Positions 43,231 through 51,532 of a stretch of DNA of 64,000 nt are shown here, one piece after another. This stretch comes from Pantoea sp. A4. GTDB taxonomy: Bacteria > Pseudomonadota > Gammaproteobacteria > Enterobacterales > Enterobacteriaceae. The notes beneath the pieces were generated by a model that saw only the letters and a program-made list of their open reading frames with translations, was not told where the DNA came from and ran no database searches. Location of the stretch: positions 57,304 through 121,303 of the forward strand of contig NZ_ALXE01000068.1 of assembly GCF_000295955.2 (NCBI RefSeq), in the 5' to 3' direction. A program made the position numbers and the translations under genes. Within the stretch, counting starts at the first letter, position 1; each line of letters opens with the position of its first letter.

Positions 43231-43818
43231 TCAGAGCAGGGCAAGCGCATCACTCAGCATCCAACCGGTGGTCGCCACCAATGACAACGCCATGACGCCA
43301 TTAAACAGCCGCCGTTTTGCTGCACTTTGCAGATGGACTCGCAGGCGGTCGCCCATTACTGCCCATACCAGGATGCAGGGCAGGTTCAGCAACATAAACC
43401 CGATCATCACCGTGAGCAGCCCACTGCTGGCGCTGTACAACAGCGCGACATTACTCGCCATTAACCAGGCTTTTGGGTTGATGGCCTGAAAACAAGCGCT
43501 ACCAAGCAACGTCATCGGACGGGCTTCAGCATTTTCCTGTGGCGCACCCGCACGCCATAACTTCCACGATAACCACAGAAGATAGCTACATCCCGCCAGC
43601 GTCAGGGGGAGGCGAATAGAGGACATCCAGTGCAGTAATACCTCCAGCGCCACACCGGCCAACACCGTCTGTACCGCACAGCCCAGCAAAATACCAAACA
43701 CCATGGGTAGCGTACGACGCAGACCAAAGTTCACGCCGGAAGTCGCCAGCAGCAAATTATTTGGCCCCGGGGTGATCGACATGACGGTGACGTAACTGAA
43801 AAATGAGGGATCAAGCAT
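43231..43818 (-). CDS. LysE-family amino acid exporter
   Basis: A 195-residue, six-helix RhtB/LysE-type exporter. VTVMSITPGPNNLLLATSGVNFGLRRTLP at the N terminus is the family signature; FQAINPKAWLMA marks the middle. AGGAG lies 7 bases before the ATG. It is divergent from a MocR-type regulator, an arrangement common for exporters of amino acids or amines controlled by a PLP-binding sensor. The substrate is unknown. Confidence 0.86.
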   Translation of the reverse strand: MLDPSFFSYVTVMSITPGPNNLLLATSGVNFGLRRTLPMVFGILLGCAVQTVLAGVALEVLLHWMSSIRLPLTLAGCSYLLWLSWKLWRAGAPQENAEARPMTLLGSACFQAINPKAWLMASNVALLYSASSGLLTVMIGFMLLNLPCILVWAVMGDRLRVHLQSAAKRRLFNGVMALSLVATTGWMLSDALALL

Positions 43819-43869
43819 GGTCTGGCTCCTGTTTAGCAACTCAGGCCATGCTAAAGCGCAAAAGACAAT

Positions 43870-43918
43870 GGTAACAGAGACACAATTCTCCTATTGTAAT
43901 GGTTACAGTTTCTCTGTT
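43870..43918. promoter_or_regulatory. Nested palindromes between the LysE exporter and MocR genes
   Basis: Three concentric perfect inverted repeats: AACAGAGA (43873-43880) with TCTCTGTT (43911-43918), GTAAC (43871-43875) with GTTAC (43902-43906), and ACAAT-N6-ATTGT (43882-43897). They lie in the divergent gap and probably contain the MocR operator and both promoters. Confidence 0.55.
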
Positions 43919-43951
43919 TTTAAATTGTACCCATTCAAGTCGGAGGCTATT

Positions 43952-45406
43952 GTGTCCGTTGCCCTCAGCAGTGACCCGTTATACCAACAGTTGGCCGAGC
44001 ATTTTGCTACCGCCATCCATCAGGGCACGCTTAAACCCGGTAAACGCCTGCCGGCTATTCGGCGCGTGGCGCAATCGCACCAGGTGAGTGTGAACACCGT
44101 GATTAGCGCCTGGCAGATGCTGGAAGATCGTGGGCTGATTGAGTCACGCCCTCAGTCGGGCTACTACGTCCGAGGCGTTCTGCCTGAAGTCACGCGCAAC
44201 AGTAAACACAAAACGAAAATCAAGGCACCGGCCAGCGAGAAACTGGATCTGATTGAGCAGGTCTTTGCCGCACAAAACCATCCCGACTACACCAATATTT
44301 CCCTTGCTTGCCCACAGGATGCCGATCTCTATCCGGCGGCCAAACTGGGGCGTATTTCCGCTGCTCTTCTACGGCGTAATCCTGGCATCATCGGTCGCTA
44401 CGCGCTTCCGCCGGGTAGTGAGCACTTACGGGAGGAGATTGCACGCCGTGCGCTACATGCCGGAATGCGGCTCAATACCGATGAGATCACCCTCACCCAC
44501 GGCTGTATGGAGGCCTTACAGCTGGCACTGCGGGCGGTTGCTAAGCCCGGAGACTGTATTGGGCTGGAATCCCCCACGTACTTCTTCTTGTTCCCCCTAC
44601 TGGCCTCGCTGGGGCTGAAAGCGTTGGAAATCCCTACCGATCCACAAGATGGGCTGGCGCTGGATGCACTGGAACTGCTGCTACGTGAAAATCGTATTCA
44701 GGCACTGATTGCGATGCCAAGCGCGCAGAACCCGCTGGGTTGCTGCATGCCACTGGAGAATAAGCGTCGCCTCGCCAAGTTGGTAAGCACTTACAAAGTT
44801 CCATTAATCGAAGACGGGTTGTATGACGAATTGCAGTTTGACTGGCCGCTCTCTCCGGCGGTCAAAGCCTTTGATCGTGAGGGTTGGGTCATTTACTGCA
44901 CCAGTTTTACCAAAACCGTCGCCCCCGATTTTCGTATCGGCTGGACCGCAGCAGGACGTTTTCATCAGGAGATTGCCCGGCTGAAGGCGGTCTCTTCCAT
45001 GGCAGAGTCCATGCTGCTGTCAGAGACGCTGGCACAGTTCCTTGCCAGTGGCGGCTACGATCACCACCTACGTAAGCTGCGCCGTCGCTATGCGGCAAAC
45101 CTGGATGAAGCGCGCGGGCTGATTGCGCGTCACTTTCCACAAGGCACCCGCGCTACCCTGCCGCGCGGTGGCTTTGTGTTTTGGGTGGAGCTACCGGGTG
45201 ATGTCGATACGGTGGCGCTCTTTCAGCGGCTGCTACAAGAGCAAATTTGCCTGACGCCCGGTGCGCTCTATTCGCTGAGCCATCGCTTTGATCATGCATT
45301 AAGGCTCTCTTGCTGCTATCCCTTTAATGAGCGCTATGTCTGGGCGATTAAACGCACTGGCGCGCTGGCCTGTGAAATGAGTGGTTTGCCGCCCGGCCAG
45401 GATTAA
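43952..45406 (+). CDS. MocR-family regulator (GntR HTH fused to PLP aminotransferase domain)
   Basis: A 484-residue fusion. The GntR-type winged helix is at about residues 8-75 (GKRLPAIRRVAQSHQVSVNTVISAWQML). The aminotransferase-like domain follows, with the PLP lysine in CTSFTKTVAPDFRIGW and SAQNPLG before it. It resembles E. coli YjiR and YdcR. The GTG start has GGAGG 5 bases upstream; the open frame extends 45 codons further back through the operator region and is rejected. It probably controls the divergent LysE gene. Its last 4 bases overlap the convergent GST gene. Confidence 0.86.
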   Translation: MSVALSSDPLYQQLAEHFATAIHQGTLKPGKRLPAIRRVAQSHQVSVNTVISAWQMLEDRGLIESRPQSGYYVRGVLPEVTRNSKHKTKIKAPASEKLDLIEQVFAAQNHPDYTNISLACPQDADLYPAAKLGRISAALLRRNPGIIGRYALPPGSEHLREEIARRALHAGMRLNTDEITLTHGCMEALQLALRAVAKPGDCIGLESPTYFFLFPLLASLGLKALEIPTDPQDGLALDALELLLRENRIQALIAMPSAQNPLGCCMPLENKRRLAKLVSTYKVPLIEDGLYDELQFDWPLSPAVKAFDREGWVIYCTSFTKTVAPDFRIGWTAAGRFHQEIARLKAVSSMAESMLLSETLAQFLASGGYDHHLRKLRRRYAANLDEARGLIARHFPQGTRATLPRGGFVFWVELPGDVDTVALFQRLLQEQICLTPGALYSLSHRFDHALRLSCCYPFNERYVWAIKRTGALACEMSGLPPGQD

Positions 45407-46026
45407 GGTGTACCGTTACGGCCCCAGCGCGTGTAACCCGCGCGATGGGTGAGCAGCTCGTAGTAGCGACGCACCGCCGGATAATCAGGATGGTCGAGCG
45501 GCGTTTCAAACCAGCGGTTCACCGCCAGACCAATGGGGATATCCGCCAGCGTGAACTCCTGGCCGGTAATGTAGCGCCCGGATTTGGTTAGCTGCTGGTT
45601 AAGAATACCCATGGTGTGCGACCAGCCCTTGCAGGCCGCCGCCAGCAAACGCGGATCCTGATGTGCCGGTGAATTACGCACCAGAGACATAAACGCATAG
45701 CGCCATGAGGTATTGAGCTCGGTGGCTTGCCAGTCGATCCACTGATCGACCACTGCCCGCTCCTGCGGTGCCAACGGATAGAGCCAGCTGCCGTAATAGC
45801 GATTACAGAGGTAGCGCAGAATGGTGTTCGATTCCCACAGCACAAAGCCGTCGTCTTCAATCACGGGGATCATGGCGTTGGGGTTCAGGGCAAGAAAAGC
45901 CGGTGAATGGGTCGAAGCAAAACCTTCACCCCAGTCTTCACGTTCAAAATCCAGCTCCAGTTCGTCACAGAGCCAGAGCACTTTACGCACGTTAATTGAG
46001 GAGGCGCGTCCGAGAATTTTTAGCAT
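45403..46026 (-). CDS. Glutathione S-transferase family protein
   Basis: A 207-residue GST: a thioredoxin-like domain (residues 1-80: MLKILGRASSINVRKVLWL, PNAMIPVIEDDGFVLWESNTILRYL, where cis-Pro and the ES pair bind glutathione) and a helical C-terminal domain (ITGQEFTLADIPIGLAVNRWF). The active-site residue is probably the serine pair near position 10. The start gives the family length; an AGGAG is 10 bases upstream. It diverges from the PhzF gene. Confidence 0.84.
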   Translation of the reverse strand: MLKILGRASSINVRKVLWLCDELELDFEREDWGEGFASTHSPAFLALNPNAMIPVIEDDGFVLWESNTILRYLCNRYYGSWLYPLAPQERAVVDQWIDWQATELNTSWRYAFMSLVRNSPAHQDPRLLAAACKGWSHTMGILNQQLTKSGRYITGQEFTLADIPIGLAVNRWFETPLDHPDYPAVRRYYELLTHRAGYTRWGRNGTP

Positions 46027-46127
46027 TGATAGCAAGCTCCTGTTGCCGTTTCCTTGCTTCATTCTTAGCCGCGTTAAACCCCAGATGCAATGGTTGTTGT
46101 CCAATAAACCGCTTTAAAGGAGTAACA

Positions 46128-46976
46128 ATGCAAGTCGCGTTTAAACAAGTGGATGTCTTCAGCAGCACGCCGTTCAAAGGTAACCCGCTGGCCGTGATTT
46201 TGGATGCACAAAGTCTGGATGATAGCCAACTGGCGGCCATTGCCCGCTGGACCAATTTGTCGGAAACGACCTTTGTACTGCCCGCCAGCGACCCGGCGGC
46301 AGACTATTTTGTGCGTATTTTCACGCCTGATGGTGAGTTGCCCTTCGCCGGGCATCCGACGCTTGGCACCGCACATGCCCTGCTCGAAGCCGGTATCACG
46401 CCGAAAACGCCGGGTAAGTTAGTGCAGCAGTGCGGGGTTGGTCTGGTGGATATTGCCATCGCGGAGAGTGGTGCTCTCGCCTTTGCCGCGCCACAAGCCG
46501 TATTAACCCCGTTCGACGATGCGTTACTCAGCAATGCCCTCAACAGCGATGCGTTTGACACCACCCGCCCGGTCATGGTGGCGGATATGGGCATTCGCTG
46601 GTTAGTCGTCCCGCTGGAGAGCGCTGAAGCCGTACGTGCAGTGCGCGCTGATGCCAGCGATCTGGCTCGCCTGATGAAGCACGCCGGGGTGAACGGCGTC
46701 ATGCCGTTTGGCCCACTGCCAGCCGGTGAGGCAGAGCAGTTTGAAGTCCGTGCCCTGCTGATTGAGAACGGCAGCCTGTGCGAAGATCCGGTAACGGGCA
46801 GCGCCAATGCCTGCCTGGCACGCTACTTTGCTGCACTGGGCCAGACGCAAGATTACTTCGCTCGCCAGGGCAGCGTTATCCAGCGCGAAGGACGCATTCA
46901 GGTGAACTTCACGCCTGAAGCTATCTGGATTGGTGGACAGACGGTGACGGTGATCAGCGGAACTATCGAGCTATAA
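46128..46976 (+). CDS. PhzF-family isomerase/epimerase
   Basis: A 282-residue PhzF fold protein (E. coli YddE is a relative). The catalytic glutamate is E46 in NLSETTFV. DGELPFAGHPTLGTAHAL and EDPVTGSANACLARYF are the two conserved signatures at the active site. AGGAG lies 6 bases before the ATG. The open frame begins 44 codons earlier, across the GST promoter, and is not used. The substrate is unknown; no phenazine genes are nearby. Confidence 0.86.
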   Translation: MQVAFKQVDVFSSTPFKGNPLAVILDAQSLDDSQLAAIARWTNLSETTFVLPASDPAADYFVRIFTPDGELPFAGHPTLGTAHALLEAGITPKTPGKLVQQCGVGLVDIAIAESGALAFAAPQAVLTPFDDALLSNALNSDAFDTTRPVMVADMGIRWLVVPLESAEAVRAVRADASDLARLMKHAGVNGVMPFGPLPAGEAEQFEVRALLIENGSLCEDPVTGSANACLARYFAALGQTQDYFARQGSVIQREGRIQVNFTPEAIWIGGQTVTVISGTIEL

Positions 46977-46980
46977 ACAG

Positions 46981-47011
46981 AACCGGCATCAGGGCACACC
47001 TGATGCCGGTT
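46981..47011. terminator. Bidirectional terminator hairpin, PhzF / SDR genes
   Basis: Perfect 13-bp stem AACCGGCATCAGG / CCTGATGCCGGTT with a 5-base loop between the two convergent stops. Confidence 0.82.
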
Positions 47012-47018
47012 TATCGCA

Positions 47019-47777
47019 TTACAGTGACTGGCCGCCAGAAGCTTCAATGCGTTGTGCGGTGATCCAGCTGGTTTCATCACTGAGGATAGCGCTGATGGCA
47101 TCACCGATATCATCCGGTAATCCCACGCGGCCCAGTGCCGTCAGCGAGGCAATCTGCTCGTTCAGCGCTTTAGTATCACGCACGCGTCCACCACCAAAAT
47201 CCGTTTCAATCGCGCCGGGTGCCAAAATGTTGACGCAAATACCGCGTTCACCCAGCTCTTTTGCCTGATAGCGCGTCAGGACTTCCATCGCACCTTTGAT
47301 TGATGCATAAGTCCCGGAACCTGGCAGCGTCATGCGGGTTAATCCGCTGGAGATATTAAGGATACGGCCACCCTCGATAATCAGCGGCAGCAGCGTCTGC
47401 GTCAGGAAGTACGGCCCCTTGAAATGGACGTTAACCAGCGCATCAAACTCCTCTTCAGTGGTCTCAGCCAGCAGCTTATAGTGACCGTGACCGGCGCTGT
47501 TCACTAAATAATCAAAGCTGTCACGCTGCCAGTGATTTTGCAGCGTCGTTTTAACCTGCTGGCCGAACTCCGCAAACTGGCGAATATCGCCCACATCCAG
47601 CTGTAGCGCCACTGCACGGGCTCCCAGCGCTTCGATCTCCTTTACCACCGCCTGGGCTTCTTCAGCATGGCTGCGGTAGGTAAACAGAATATCTACGCCC
47701 CTGGCGGCCAGTTTTAGCGCCCCATTCTTGCCTAAACCACGGTTTCCGCCGGTAATTAACGCAATTTTATGACTCAT
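47019..47777 (-). CDS. Short-chain dehydrogenase/reductase
   Basis: A 252-residue classical SDR. The NAD(P) motif is TGGNRGLGK (9-17), NSAGHG follows at about 88, and the catalytic serine and YxxxK are in ILNISSGL and TYASIKGAME. GAGG lies 6 bases before the ATG. It is divergent from a LysR gene with 115 bp between them. The substrate is unknown. Confidence 0.85.
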   Translation of the reverse strand: MSHKIALITGGNRGLGKNGALKLAARGVDILFTYRSHAEEAQAVVKEIEALGARAVALQLDVGDIRQFAEFGQQVKTTLQNHWQRDSFDYLVNSAGHGHYKLLAETTEEEFDALVNVHFKGPYFLTQTLLPLIIEGGRILNISSGLTRMTLPGSGTYASIKGAMEVLTRYQAKELGERGICVNILAPGAIETDFGGGRVRDTKALNEQIASLTALGRVGLPDDIGDAISAILSDETSWITAQRIEASGGQSL

Positions 47778-47892
47778 GATTCGCCTCAGTTGGAAAATTG
47801 AACACCCGATAAGGATATTCAATGCGAATTGATCTATAAACACAGGTAGATGCGCCGCACTGTTTCACTGATAACAACAATCGAGATCAGAG

Positions 47893-48792
47893 ATGGATAA
47901 AATTCACGCAATGCAGGTGTTTGTAAGAGTAGCCGAAATGGGCAGTTTTACTCGCGCAGCGGAAAGCCTGGGATTACCCAAAGGCAGCGTATCGCGCCAG
48001 CTTCAGGCACTGGAAAATCAGATGGGCACCCGCTTATTGCATCGCACTACTCGCCGGGTACAACTGACACAAGATGGCCTGGTCTACTACGATCGCTGCC
48101 TCGACTTGCTGGCGATGCTGGATGATGTAGATAGCTTGTTCCAGCACGATCCGGCGACACTCAGTGGCAAGTTGCGGGTCGATATGTCTGTCGCCATGGC
48201 GACCACCACCATTTTGCCGCGCCTGCCTGAGTTTTTGCAGCAGTATCCCGGCATTGAGCTGGAACTGAGTTGCAGTGACCGACAAGTGGATGTGGTGCGC
48301 GAAGGGTTTGACTGCGTCATCCGCGTGGGTGAACTGAAGGATTCCGGCCTGATTGCGCGAAAAATTGGCACCCACACCCTGATCAACTGCGCCAGCCCTG
48401 GCTATCTTTCTCGCTTCGGGATGCCCACCCGGTTAGAGGATTTGTCACAGCACGCGATGGTGCATTACGCTCAACAGCTGGGGCAGCCCAATGCCGGGTT
48501 TGAATATTTTGACGGTAAGCAGTGTCATTACATCCATACTGGCGGCGTGCTGACGGTAAACAGCACCGAAACCTATCGTGCCGCCTGCATCGCCGGGCTG
48601 GGCATTATTCAGGTCCCTGCGGTGGGTATTCAGCCGCTGCTGGAGTCAGGCCAACTGGTGGAAGTCCTGCATCATTTCCCGGCCAAACCGATGCAGGTCT
48701 CACTGCTGTATCCACATCGCCGCAATGTGGCACGCCGCGTGCGGGTATTTATGGAGTGGTTGGGGCAGGTGCTGCAAGAGTATGTGACCTGA
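47893..48792 (+). CDS. LysR-family transcriptional regulator, divergent from the SDR gene
   Basis: A 299-residue CrgA/AaeR-like LysR protein. The HTH is GSFTRAAESLGLPKGSVSRQLQALENQMG at about 17-45; the effector domain starts at GKLRVDMSVAMA. It probably regulates the divergent SDR. Within the gap, TCAAT-GCGA-ATTGA (47819-47832) is a possible binding half-site. yhjD follows on the same strand 45 bp later. Confidence 0.84.
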   Translation: MDKIHAMQVFVRVAEMGSFTRAAESLGLPKGSVSRQLQALENQMGTRLLHRTTRRVQLTQDGLVYYDRCLDLLAMLDDVDSLFQHDPATLSGKLRVDMSVAMATTTILPRLPEFLQQYPGIELELSCSDRQVDVVREGFDCVIRVGELKDSGLIARKIGTHTLINCASPGYLSRFGMPTRLEDLSQHAMVHYAQQLGQPNAGFEYFDGKQCHYIHTGGVLTVNSTETYRAACIAGLGIIQVPAVGIQPLLESGQLVEVLHHFPAKPMQVSLLYPHRRNVARRVRVFMEWLGQVLQEYVT

Positions 48793-48837
48793 GTGACTAT
48801 ACTGAAGTGTGAACAATTAACAGGAAGATAAGTTGTA

Positions 48838-49842
48838 ATGACGGATAAAGAGAAAACCGAAGAAAAACCGCTGATTGATATTAAAACCGGCCACGCCTCG
48901 GTAGATCGTTCAATCCGGCGCGTATCACGCTTTGCCAGTTGGTTCAGGGCGATTCCGGCGGTGGCCCATTTCCTGCGTGCCATCGATCGTTTTAACGATC
49001 GCCTTGGCAGCCAGTTTGGTGCGGCCATCACCTACTTCTCCTTTCTTTCGCTGATCCCGATTTTGATGGTCTCTTTTGCCGCCGTGGGATTTGTACTGGC
49101 CTCGAACCAGGATCTTTTAACTAATCTGATCAATAAGATCGTCAGTAGCATCAGCGATCCTACGCTGGCAAACACGCTCAAGAATACGGTGAATACGGCC
49201 ATTCAACAGCGTGCCACCGTGGGATTAACCGGTTTATTGCTGGCGCTCTATTCCGGTATCAACTGGATGGGCAATCTGCGTGAAGCGGTGAGAGCACAGT
49301 CGCGTGATGTGTGGGAGCGTAAACCCGACGATCAGGAGAAAATCTGGAAGAAATATGTGCGTGACCTGCTCTCTCTGCTGGGGCTGATGCTGGCCTTAGT
49401 GATCACGCTAACGCTGACTTCGGTGGCGGGTGCGGCACAGGCAGCGATTGTTTCTGCATTAGGGCTGGATGGGATTGACTGGCTGCGTCCGGCGCTCACC
49501 ACCATTGCGCTGACCATCTCCATCCTCGCTAACTATCTGCTGTTTTTGTGGATTTTCTGGATTTTACCGCGCCATAAACCGCGCAAAAAAGCGCTGTTTC
49601 GCGGTACGCTGCTGGCGGCTATCGGTTTTGAAGTGATTAAATTCATCATGACGCTGACGCTGCCGAAGCTGGCTTCGTCGCCCTCAGGTGCCGCTTTTGG
49701 CTCCGTATTGGGTTTGATGGCCTTTTTCTACTTCTTCGCCCGTCTGACGTTGTTCTGCGCCGCCTGGATAGCCACGGCAAAGTATAAAGACGATCCAGAA
49801 CTACCGCAGCCCCATCAGGCAGAATATAAATCTAATGGCTAA
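48838..49842 (+). CDS. yhjD: YhjD, inner membrane protein of the YihY/BrkB family
   Basis: A 334-residue protein highly similar to E. coli YhjD (337) by recall: FNDRLG.QFGAAITYFSFLSLIPILMVSFAA, ALYSGINWMGNLREAVRAQSRDVWERKPDDQEKIWKKY, SPSGAAFGSVLGLMAFFYFFARLTLFCAAWIATAKYKDDP. Six membrane helices are expected. E. coli YhjD changes have been linked to survival without Kdo2-lipid IVA, which suggests lipid transport; the function is not settled. The next gene, yhjE, is its E. coli neighbour as well. Confidence 0.92.
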   Translation: MTDKEKTEEKPLIDIKTGHASVDRSIRRVSRFASWFRAIPAVAHFLRAIDRFNDRLGSQFGAAITYFSFLSLIPILMVSFAAVGFVLASNQDLLTNLINKIVSSISDPTLANTLKNTVNTAIQQRATVGLTGLLLALYSGINWMGNLREAVRAQSRDVWERKPDDQEKIWKKYVRDLLSLLGLMLALVITLTLTSVAGAAQAAIVSALGLDGIDWLRPALTTIALTISILANYLLFLWIFWILPRHKPRKKALFRGTLLAAIGFEVIKFIMTLTLPKLASSPSGAAFGSVLGLMAFFYFFARLTLFCAAWIATAKYKDDPELPQPHQAEYKSNG

Positions 49843-49887
49843 CTTTTATTTCGCCAAATACCAGAGTAATTCGCTGTAAATCCCAGG

Positions 49888-49920
49888 TGAATCCCGGTCA
49901 TCCGCCGGGATTCATTCATT
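49888..49920 (+). terminator. Hairpin after yhjD
   Basis: Perfect 10-bp stem TGAATCCCGG / CCGGGATTCA, 7-base loop, then a short T-rich tail. Confidence 0.6.
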
Positions 49921-50038
49921 AGCAAACATGATCGTCTTTTTCGGCGAAAAAGCCCGATTTAGCATGGTTTTCCGCCATTGAATGGTGCTATGGAGCTGCG
50001 TAGTATTCTGTTTCTCTATTTATAAATAAGAAACAATT

Positions 50039-51373
50039 ATGCAAGCTTCCATCACAGAGTCACCCGAGAGAAAACACGACGAAACGCCGGTCAATTCGCG
50101 CGGAAAAGTGGTCGTGGCTTCTCTAATTGGCACCGCCATCGAATTTTTTGATTTCTATATTTACGCCACTGCGGCAGTCATCGTCTTCCCGCATATTTTC
50201 TTCCCACAGGGAGATGCAACGGTTGCCACGCTACAGTCACTGGCGACCTTTGCGATCGCCTTTGTAGCCCGTCCGATTGGTTCCGCGTTGTTTGGTCACT
50301 TTGGGGACCGTGTTGGGCGTAAAGCCACACTGGTCGCCTCGCTGCTAACGATGGGTATTTCTACCGTTGTGATTGGCCTGCTACCGAGTTATGACTCAAT
50401 CGGCGTTGCCGCTCCGCTGCTGCTGGCGCTGGCTCGCTTTGGTCAGGGCTTAGGCCTGGGCGGCGAATGGGGTGGCGCAGCTTTGCTGGCGACCGAAAAT
50501 GCCCCTGCGAAGAAACGCGCGCTGTATGGCTCCTTCCCACAGCTCGGCGCACCGATTGGCTTCTTCTTTGCCAACGGCACGTTTTTGCTGCTCTCATGGC
50601 TGCTGACAGACACCCAGTTTATGCAATGGGGCTGGCGCGTGCCGTTCGTGCTCTCCGCCGTGCTGGTGATCATTGGCCTGTATGTCCGCGTTTCGCTGCA
50701 TGAAAGCCCGGTATTTGCCAAAGTGCAGAAAGAGAAAAAGCAGGTAAAAATGCCGATTGGCACGCTGCTGAGCAAGCATTTGACCGCGACGATTCTCGGC
50801 ACCTTTATCATGCTCGCAACCTATACCCTGTTCTACATCATGACCGTGTATTCCATGAGTTATGGCACCGCACCAGTCCCTCACGGTCTCGGCTTCTCAC
50901 GTAATAGCTTCCTGTGGATGCTGATGGTGGCGGTGATTGGCTTTGGTGTGATGGTGCCGATTGCGGGCCTGCTGGCTGACCGCTTTGGCCGCCGCAAAAC
51001 CATGATTGTCATTACGCTGCTGATGATCCTGTTCTCATTCCTGTTCCCGAGCATGTTGGGTTCAGGCTCACAGCCACTGGTGATGATCTTCCTGCTGCTT
51101 GGTCTGAGCGTAATGGGCCTGACCTTCGGTCCGATGGGTGCCCTGTTGCCTGAGCTGTTCCCGACCGAAGTGCGTTATACCGGCGCATCATTCTCCTACA
51201 ATCTGTCGTCTATTCTGGGTGCTTCTGTTGCGCCATATATCGCCAGTTGGTTAACGGCGAATTATGGTTTGCAGGCGGTGGGTTATTATCTGGCGTCGAT
51301 GGCGGTACTCACGCTGATAGCGCTGATTGCCTGTAAAGAGACACGTCATCAGACGTTGTATGAAGCAGTATAA
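50039..51373 (+). CDS. yhjE: YhjE, MHS-family metabolite/H+ symporter
   Basis: A 444-residue MFS protein of the metabolite:H+ symporter group, very close to E. coli YhjE (440) by recall: ASLIGTAIEFFDFYIYATAAVIVFPHIFFPQGD, FGHFGDRVGRKATLV, GLGLGGEWGGAALLATENAP, FPTEVRYTGASFSYN. It has 12 membrane segments and imports an unknown solute. No clear ribosome binding site precedes the ATG. Confidence 0.92.
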   Translation: MQASITESPERKHDETPVNSRGKVVVASLIGTAIEFFDFYIYATAAVIVFPHIFFPQGDATVATLQSLATFAIAFVARPIGSALFGHFGDRVGRKATLVASLLTMGISTVVIGLLPSYDSIGVAAPLLLALARFGQGLGLGGEWGGAALLATENAPAKKRALYGSFPQLGAPIGFFFANGTFLLLSWLLTDTQFMQWGWRVPFVLSAVLVIIGLYVRVSLHESPVFAKVQKEKKQVKMPIGTLLSKHLTATILGTFIMLATYTLFYIMTVYSMSYGTAPVPHGLGFSRNSFLWMLMVAVIGFGVMVPIAGLLADRFGRRKTMIVITLLMILFSFLFPSMLGSGSQPLVMIFLLLGLSVMGLTFGPMGALLPELFPTEVRYTGASFSYNLSSILGASVAPYIASWLTANYGLQAVGYYLASMAVLTLIALIACKETRHQTLYEAV

Positions 51374-51394
51374 TCGTTGCTGTTTGGTGTGATG

Positions 51395-51419
51395 AAACCC
51401 GGCTTAGGCCGGGTTTTTT
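51395..51419 (+). terminator. Intrinsic terminator after yhjE
   Basis: Perfect 9-bp stem AAACCCGGC / GCCGGGTTT, 4-base loop, T-rich tail. Confidence 0.9.
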
Positions 51420-51472
51420 ATTGGTGGGATTGGTGCGATTTGCGGCCTGAGGGAAATGTTCTGCTATCAGGC

Positions 51473-51500
51473 ATAAAAAAAACCCCGGCAAGCCGGGGTT
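51473..51500 (-). terminator. Intrinsic terminator after ilvC
   Basis: Perfect 9-bp stem AACCCCGGC / GCCGGGGTT with a 2-base loop, followed on the minus strand by an uninterrupted T8 run. It lies 32 bases beyond the ilvC stop. Confidence 0.93.
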
Positions 51501-51532
51501 CTTCTTGTGCTGAAAACTGTGTCGCGTGTGGC

